Shown: in pieces, positions 6,871 to 11,899 of the stretch
Numbering within the stretch: the stretch's first letter is position 1
Layout: each line of letters begins with the position of its first letter
Assembly: GCA_035562355.1 (NCBI GenBank)
Contig: DATMXU010000015.1
Span: 1-11,899, forward strand
DNA: 11,899 bases
Direction: 5' to 3'
From: Pseudoflavonifractor sp035562355
Lineage (GTDB): Bacteria; Bacillota; Clostridia; Oscillospirales; Oscillospiraceae
Program-made: the position numbers and the translations under genes
Notes under the pieces: model-generated
Told to the model about the DNA's origin: nothing
Database searches by the model: none
What the model saw: the letters and a program-made list of their open reading frames with translations, nothing else

Positions 6871-9800
6871 TCAGCCCACCAGTTGACGGACAAACCGCTG
6901 GAGTATAGTGGCAACCTCCGCGCGGGTGGCGGTTCCGGTGGGGTCCAGAACATTGCCGGGCTTGCCGCTCAGAATGCCGGTGTTTACGGCCCAAGTCATC
7001 GCCTCAACGGCCCAGCCGGACACGTTGCCCTCGTCGGAGAATACCTTGCTTCTCTCACCGGCACTAGGGCTGCCCGCATAGCGGTAGAGCATGACAGCCA
7101 ACTGTTCCCGGGTAATATTGCTCTCGGGGGCCGTGCCGTCGGAGACCCCTCTGTCTTTGGCCCATCCCATGCCGACAGAGTACCAGGTCTCTCCACTCAG
7201 CGTATCCTCACCATCCAGACGGGCCAGAACAGTGACCAGCATACCACGGGTCATGTTGCCTGAGGGGGCAAATTGCTCTTGCCCTGTACCCTGGAAGAGC
7301 TCACGGCTGGCGGCAAACTGTACCGCGCCATAGGCCCAGTTGTCTGCGGCCACGTCAGCAAAACTCTTGCCGTTATCAACCAGTTTCACTGTGGTAGAAT
7401 CCTCCAAATTCAGGGCTATGCCATTCTCGCCGGTGACAGATTTCTTTACGGTCTCTTCAGTGCCGTCAGCCCCGACCAGCACAGCCACCACGCCCGGTTT
7501 CGGATCTTCCATGGGAATGATGACGCTGGCAGGCTTGGTCGTCTTAACCGTAATGCTCTCGCCGGCTTTGACGGGATCCACAGGCAATTTTATAGCACCC
7601 GAGGGAGCGGCAGGCAGCGTCACCTCGACGGTCTTCGTGCCGTCCTTTTTGATCTCGGTAACGGCCTTCGTACCGTCTTTGGCTGTGGTGGTCTTAGTCA
7701 CGGTGCCGGTGATCTTATTTGTCACCGTCACGGTGATGGAGCCATCGGAGTTCTGAGTGGTTGTGGTGGTAGTGTTGCTGGAGGAGCCGCCGGAGGGAGG
7801 GCTATCCTGCTGCACTTCCGCCTTGAGAAGAATGCATTCTTTAAAGTTAACGTTGGTCGTGATGATTCCCTTGGAGTCCGCCTTGAGTACCTCGTTGACG
7901 GTATTGTCGGCATAATCAGTCACAAGATACGTTTTCCCGGGCTCCAGACCGCGCAGCTCCACGGGGCCGCTGTACGTCATGGTCGTTTCACCGCCGCCGG
8001 TATATGCCTCGCCGCCGGTAAATGCGCTTACAGGAGCGCTTGTGGCAAAGAAGGAGTAATACTTGGTGCCCTTGTCCGGCCTGTCGTAGGCGAGGGCCTC
8101 GGGATAATCAAACCCGAATTTGTATTCGTCCATGTAATAGCCCTTGGACAGGCCTTCCTCCACCGCCAGCGGGAAGTATTTCAGGCATTGCTCGTCGGTA
8201 AGGGTCTTGGCATTGTTGCCGGTGGGCCAGAACTTCGTCTCTAACACATAGCCCGCGGCCATCAGACTCTTCGCTCTGCGGGGGCCGTTCCTCATTTCAA
8301 GGAAGTTCTCCACGTGGTCACTCACGGCGGGGGCATTGTCGCCATACAGGCCCTTCCACATTCTGATGGAGTAGCGGGCCTTGCGGACATTGTTGCTGCC
8401 GGGGTCGCCGGTGATCGGGCGATTCGTGCCGTTTTGGGTAAAGAAGTTCATCATTGTGCCGCACTGGCAGTGTTTCATCCAGGGATCCTCACCCAAGATC
8501 GCTTTGGCCTTATCATAGATGGTCTTCCAGAACATCGCGTAGTTCTCAATGCTGGCGTTGGGGTTACCGTCGTGCCCATGACCTAAGGCAAAGCACTGCT
8601 GTGTGCCCCACTGCGTATCGATCTTCAGGCCGTCAAACCCGTATTCGGAGAACATCAGGTTGCAGAAGTAGTCGGTGTACTCCTCCATGACCCTGGGATT
8701 GCCGAGGCAGAGCTCGGCCGTGCCGTTTTGCGGGTAGTACCCGGTCTGCCTCCTGTACAGGGGCCGCTCTTGATCGGGCAGGAGTTGACCGGTGGCCGAG
8801 TCGTACGCCACCGCGTTGGCCGTAATCAGATAGTCGGGATGGGCCAAGGTAAACGGCGTATCGATGGAAATATTCCTACCATCTATAACTGCGCCGCTTT
8901 CTTCCAATAGCGCGGAATCCTCTTCATTCCAGCCATCATCGTCATCATTGCCGGGATATAGATACACGCTCATAGGCATACACCATGCGGCGGTCTTGAA
9001 GCCATGCGCGTGCATAAAGTCGTTCCACTTGGCAACGACGGCCTTGGTATCCTGGTCGGTCTCGTTCGGCATATTGAAGTAGGCGGCGACGCTGGCCCAC
9101 TTGCTGGGAATAGCCACATAACTGCCTTCACCGTGGCTCTGGGCCGTTGTCAGGTCTACACCGCCGGACATTCCGCGGGGATACCAGCACGCGTCAAGGA
9201 TGACGTACTTAATGCCGAACTTTGCGAACGTACCGTCGTTCACGAAATTGATTGCCTCAATCGGGTCAAAATTCTCGCCGCCGCCCCAGCTCTCCCAGGT
9301 GTTGCCCCAGGCGTCCTCGGGGTAATTCGCCGGGTCGGGCGAGGCAAACCAGTCCGCGGGCAGCTCGGTGCCGTTAACGACCAGGTTGGGGATGTAGGAC
9401 ATGGCCTGCTCAAACTGCCTGCTGCCCTGGTAGTTATCGCCAGTGTGAACTCCGACGATGCTGGTACCCACGTTGGTGAGCACACCCGGCTCAAGCGTCT
9501 GCCCGGGCCATCCGATCCACGTATAGGCTGTGTTGTTATCACCCGCGATGGCGCTGCCGCGGGTCGGGAGCTCTATGCTGCGGATCATGTGGGGCATTGC
9601 CGAGCCCACGAGGATACCGACATTCTCACCCCAGAAATCATTAAACGGAAGGCCGCCCTGTTCAGCCCAGAACCAGTTGTTCCGAGAGGTGAGATCGCCG
9701 CTCGCGCATCTCTGGGCGTCCATTTCGGTGGGGGTTCCGAGGCCCATGGTGCTGTAAACGGGCATTACGTAGTCCATGCCCCAGACAAGGGTCGCGCCCT

Positions 9801-11899
9801 GCTGCGTCCACAGGCCCGCTTCCCGTTTCTCGGCAAGATACCGGCTCTCCGGCAATGGATCATAGATTTTAAAGTTATTTTCCACGAATTTTGCGATTTC
9901 AAGCCCAGTTTCGCTGTCATTGCGGTATTTTGACGTTACCGACACCACACCGGGGTTTCTCTCGGAGGTCTCGATGATCAGGATGCGGGTCAGGTTGAGT
10001 TCGCGGTTCTTACCCGTTACCGTAAGGCGGTCACCGGTCCCAAAGTAGGTCGCTACATTTTTCTCGCTCTTTGTATCAGTCACAACAAAATCGTGCGCGA
10101 CTTCATTCCCAGTCACATTTCCGGTGGATCTCGTCCCGGTCGTCACATATCCTGATTGGTCGGATAAGAGCTTGGCGGAACCGTTGTTGAAGTCACTGGT
10201 ACCTGTACCCGTGCCTACGGACCACGGCAGCTCATCATCCCAGGCCTCCTGTATATCGGCGCTAAGCGCGGTCGCCGCAACGGGCTCCGGCTTTTGCGTC
10301 ATCTGAGTGTAGCTGCCGTCCTCCTCCACACGGAACACGGTCATGGACATATTGCCGTCAACCACGACGCGGACCCCGTCTCCGGTGAGCTCCACGGTCT
10401 CCGAAGGAATGGTCTGCAGCTCCGCCTTGAGAAGAATACACTCCATAAAGTTAACGTTGACCGTGATGATTCCCTTGGAGTCCGCCTTGAGCAGCTTGCT
10501 GACGGTATTGTCGGCGTAATCTGTCACAAAGTACATGTTTCCGGGCTCCAGACCGCGCAGCTCCACGGGGCCGCTGTACGTCATGGTCGTTTCACCGCCG
10601 CCGGTATACGCCTCACCGCCGGTAAATGCGCTTACAGGAGCGTTTGTGGCAAAGAAGGAGTAATACTTGGTGCCCTTATCCGGCCTGTCGTAGGCGAGGG
10701 CCTCGGGATAATCAAACCCGAATTTGTACTCGTCCATGTAATAGCCCTTGGACAGGCCTTCCTCCACTGCCAGCGGGAAGTATTTCAGGGACTGCGCGTC
10801 GGTAAGGGTGGCGGCATTGTTGCCGGTGGGCCAGAACTTCGACTCTAACACATAGCCCGCGGCCATCAGGCTCTTCGCCCTGCGGGGGCCGTTCTTCACT
10901 TCAAGGAAGTTCTCCACATGGTCGCTCACGGCCGGGGCGTTGTCGCCGTACAGGCCCTTCCACATCCTGATGGAGTAGCGCGCCTTGCGGACATTGTTGC
11001 TGCCGGGGTCGCCGGTAATCGGACGGTTCGTGCCGTTCTGGGTAAAGAAGTTCATCATTGTGCCGCACTGGCAGTGTTTCATCCAGGGGTCCTCGCCCAA
11101 AATTGCCTTGGCCTTATCATAGATGGTCTTCCAATACAGCGGATAGTTCTCAATGCTGGCGTTCGGGTTACCGTCGTGCCCATGACCCAGAGCCATGCAC
11201 TGCTGCGTGCCCCACTGCGTATCGATCTTCAGGCCGTCAAACCCATATTCCTTGAACATCAGATTGCAGAAATAGTCGGTGTACTCCTCCAACACCCTCG
11301 GGTTGCCGAGACAGAGCTCGGCCGTGCCGTTTTGCGGATAGTACCCGGTCTGCCGTCTGTACAGCGGCCTCTCCTGATCGGGCAGGAGCTGGCCTGTGGC
11401 CGGGTCATATTCCACCGCGTTCGCGGTGATCAGGTAGTCGGGATGGGCCAGTGTAAACGGCGTGTCAATCGCAATGTTTCTGCCGCTTATCTCTGCGCCG
11501 CTTCCAGCCTCCGCGGTTCTCCAGCCGCTATCATTGCCGGGGTGCAGGTAGACGCTCATCGGCATGCACCATGCGGCGGTCTTAAATCCGTGTGCATTCA
11601 TAAAGTCGTTCCACGCCCGGACGACGGCCTTGGTGTCTGTCTCGGTCTCATTCGGCATATCGAAATAGGCCGCGACGCTGGCCCATTTGCTGGGGATAGC
11701 GATATAGCCGCCCTCGCCGTTCTTCTGCGCCGTCGCCAGGTCGACGCCGCCGGACATCCCGCGCGGATACCAGCACGCATCAAGGATGACGTACTTGATG
11801 CCGAACTTTGCAAAGGTGCCGTCATTGACAAAATTGATCGCTTCAATCGGGTCGAAGGACTCGCCGCCGCCCCAGCTCTCCCAGGTGTTGCCCCAGGCA
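6871..11899 (-). CDS. Tandem GH36-like glycosidase with C-terminal SLH domains (5' end outside window)
   Basis: The visible part is 1675 residues, open at the right edge; an internal ATG at 11757 is not the start, because the frame continues with AWGNTWESWGGG and homologous residues. It is likely a wall-bound exo-glycosidase, probably alpha-galactosidase-like. Residues 1-492 form a truncated first catalytic module, and 493-1360 a second module with its beta-rich N-terminal domain (VTSKYRN, VGVHTGDNYQGSRQF) and barrel. Each barrel has clan GH-D landmarks: GFDGLKIDTQWG with a candidate nucleophile Asp (226 and 1094), HCQCGT where GH36 enzymes have a Cys/Gly-rich substrate motif, and PAVSDHVENF with a candidate acid/base Asp (326 and 1194). 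A Thr-rich linker (about 1361-1510, NTTTTTTQ, DGTKTVEV) leads to three SLH domains (1511-1675; motifs MTRG, ITREQ, ATRAE). Both copies keep all landmarks, so both look active. The promoter and signal peptide lie beyond the window. The exact family and substrate are less certain than the clan. Confidence 0.85.
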   Translation of the reverse strand, partial: AWGNTWESWGGGESFDPIEAINFVNDGTFAKFGIKYVILDACWYPRGMSGGVDLATAQKNGEGGYIAIPSKWASVAAYFDMPNETETDTKAVVRAWNDFMNAHGFKTAAWCMPMSVYLHPGNDSGWRTAEAGSGAEISGRNIAIDTPFTLAHPDYLITANAVEYDPATGQLLPDQERPLYRRQTGYYPQNGTAELCLGNPRVLEEYTDYFCNLMFKEYGFDGLKIDTQWGTQQCMALGHGHDGNPNASIENYPLYWKTIYDKAKAILGEDPWMKHCQCGTMMNFFTQNGTNRPITGDPGSNNVRKARYSIRMWKGLYGDNAPAVSDHVENFLEVKNGPRRAKSLMAAGYVLESKFWPTGNNAATLTDAQSLKYFPLAVEEGLSKGYYMDEYKFGFDYPEALAYDRPDKGTKYYSFFATNAPVSAFTGGEAYTGGGETTMTYSGPVELRGLEPGNMYFVTDYADNTVSKLLKADSKGIITVNVNFMECILLKAELQTIPSETVELTGDGVRVVVDGNMSMTVFRVEEDGSYTQMTQKPEPVAATALSADIQEAWDDELPWSVGTGTGTSDFNNGSAKLLSDQSGYVTTGTRSTGNVTGNEVAHDFVVTDTKSEKNVATYFGTGDRLTVTGKNRELNLTRILIIETSERNPGVVSVTSKYRNDSETGLEIAKFVENNFKIYDPLPESRYLAEKREAGLWTQQGATLVWGMDYVMPVYSTMGLGTPTEMDAQRCASGDLTSRNNWFWAEQGGLPFNDFWGENVGILVGSAMPHMIRSIELPTRGSAIAGDNNTAYTWIGWPGQTLEPGVLTNVGTSIVGVHTGDNYQGSRQFEQAMSYIPNLVVNGTELPADWFASPDPANYPEDAWGNTWESWGGGENFDPIEAINFVNDGTFAKFGIKYVILDACWYPRGMSGGVDLTTAQSHGEGSYVAIPSKWASVAAYFNMPNETDQDTKAVVAKWNDFMHAHGFKTAAWCMPMSVYLYPGNDDDDGWNEEDSALLEESGAVIDGRNISIDTPFTLAHPDYLITANAVAYDSATGQLLPDQERPLYRRQTGYYPQNGTAELCLGNPRVMEEYTDYFCNLMFSEYGFDGLKIDTQWGTQQCFALGHGHDGNPNASIENYAMFWKTIYDKAKAILGEDPWMKHCQCGTMMNFFTQNGTNRPITGDPGSNNVRKARYSIRMWKGLYGDNAPAVSDHVENFLEMRNGPRRAKSLMAAGYVLETKFWPTGNNAKTLTDEQCLKYFPLAVEEGLSKGYYMDEYKFGFDYPEALAYDRPDKGTKYYSFFATSAPVSAFTGGEAYTGGGETTMTYSGPVELRGLEPGKTYLVTDYADNTVNEVLKADSKGIITTNVNFKECILLKAEVQQDSPPSGGSSSNTTTTTTQNSDGSITVTVTNKITGTVTKTTTAKDGTKAVTEIKKDGTKTVEVTLPAAPSGAIKLPVDPVKAGESITVKTTKPASVIIPMEDPKPGVVAVLVGADGTEETVKKSVTGENGIALNLEDSTTVKLVDNGKSFADVAADNWAYGAVQFAASRELFQGTGQEQFAPSGNMTRGMLVTVLARLDGEDTLSGETWYSVGMGWAKDRGVSDGTAPESNITREQLAVMLYRYAGSPSAGERSKVFSDEGNVSGWAVEAMTWAVNTGILSGKPGNVLDPTGTATRAEVATILQRFVRQLVG
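7817..9313 (-). repeat. Second copy of the intragenic glycosidase duplication
   Basis: This stretch aligns with 10421-11899 in the same gene and frame. The offset is 2604 bases at the left end and 2586 at the right, the difference being a six-codon insertion here. Its unduplicated partner, the N-terminal domain at about 9314-10420, should have its own match beyond the right edge. One run of 68 bases (7937-8004) is identical to 10541-10608. Confidence 0.93.
10421..11899 (-). repeat. First copy of the intragenic glycosidase duplication (cut by window end)
   Basis: This stretch is homologous to 7817-9313. By manual alignment, from the IDTPF motif to the end of the C-terminal domain I count about 24 amino-acid differences in about 352 residues, roughly 93% identity. 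Codon choice is also largely shared, which points to a recent duplication or ongoing gene conversion. Confidence 0.93.

Noticed and set aside
7757..7790. Thr codon run as a tandem DNA repeat or CRISPR-like array
   Set aside because: It is a short Thr-rich protein linker with mixed Thr codons, with no spacer-repeat structure.
7273..8244. 323-codon open frame on the plus strand
   Set aside because: It is antisense to the glycosidase gene. Its resemblance to the frame at 10294-10848 comes only from the duplication on the coding strand.
9004..9933. 309-codon open frame on the plus strand
   Set aside because: It is a shadow of the glycosidase gene, which has continuous homology between its two copies in the minus frame.
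11757..11757. ATG at this point as the start of the glycosidase gene
   Set aside because: The frame stays open to the window edge, and the extra 47 residues match the second copy (WGNTWESWGGG to WYPRG). The true start is outside.

Overview
The window most likely comes from a GC-rich Gram-positive anaerobe of the Clostridia, probably Oscillospiraceae-like. The signs are AAGGAGG-type ribosome binding sites, LacI-family regulation, secreted proteins carrying three S-layer homology (SLH) domains, and the Thr-rich 'DGTK' linker that I associate with SLH proteins of gut Oscillospiraceae. The taxon is inferred from style, not from a marker gene.

Layout, left to right. A LacI/GalR-family regulator (42-1076, +) has a 16-bp operator-like palindrome just upstream. 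It ends in a 40-bp perfect palindrome (1166-1205) that separates it from a convergent minus-strand block. Reading leftward on the minus strand, that block has two parts. The first is the 3' 5 kb of a giant gene (6871-11899, start beyond the right edge). It encodes a cell-surface protein with two near-identical clan GH-D / GH36-like glycosidase modules, a Thr-rich linker and three C-terminal SLH domains. The second part follows a hairpin terminator (6778-6818) and a strong SigA-type promoter (6607-6636) with a 28-bp inverted repeat at the expected transcription start. It is a two-gene operon: an SLH protein with a beta-solenoid-like middle (4852-6471), then a 1206-residue secreted protein of repeated Shr-like HID (DUF1533) modules (1216-4836). 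These two genes are 15 nt apart and probably translationally coupled.

Together this looks like a surface glycan-handling locus. The SLH domains would hold a double alpha-galactosidase-like enzyme and a beta-solenoid protein on the wall. The HID-repeat protein is secreted without an anchor of its own and may bind the solenoid protein or a ligand. The LacI-family protein is a plausible sugar-responsive regulator. The substrate, the partnership and the regulatory link are inferences. I saw no RNA genes, CRISPR array, insertion sequence or phage gene. Many long open frames run antisense inside the three minus-strand genes and are shadows.
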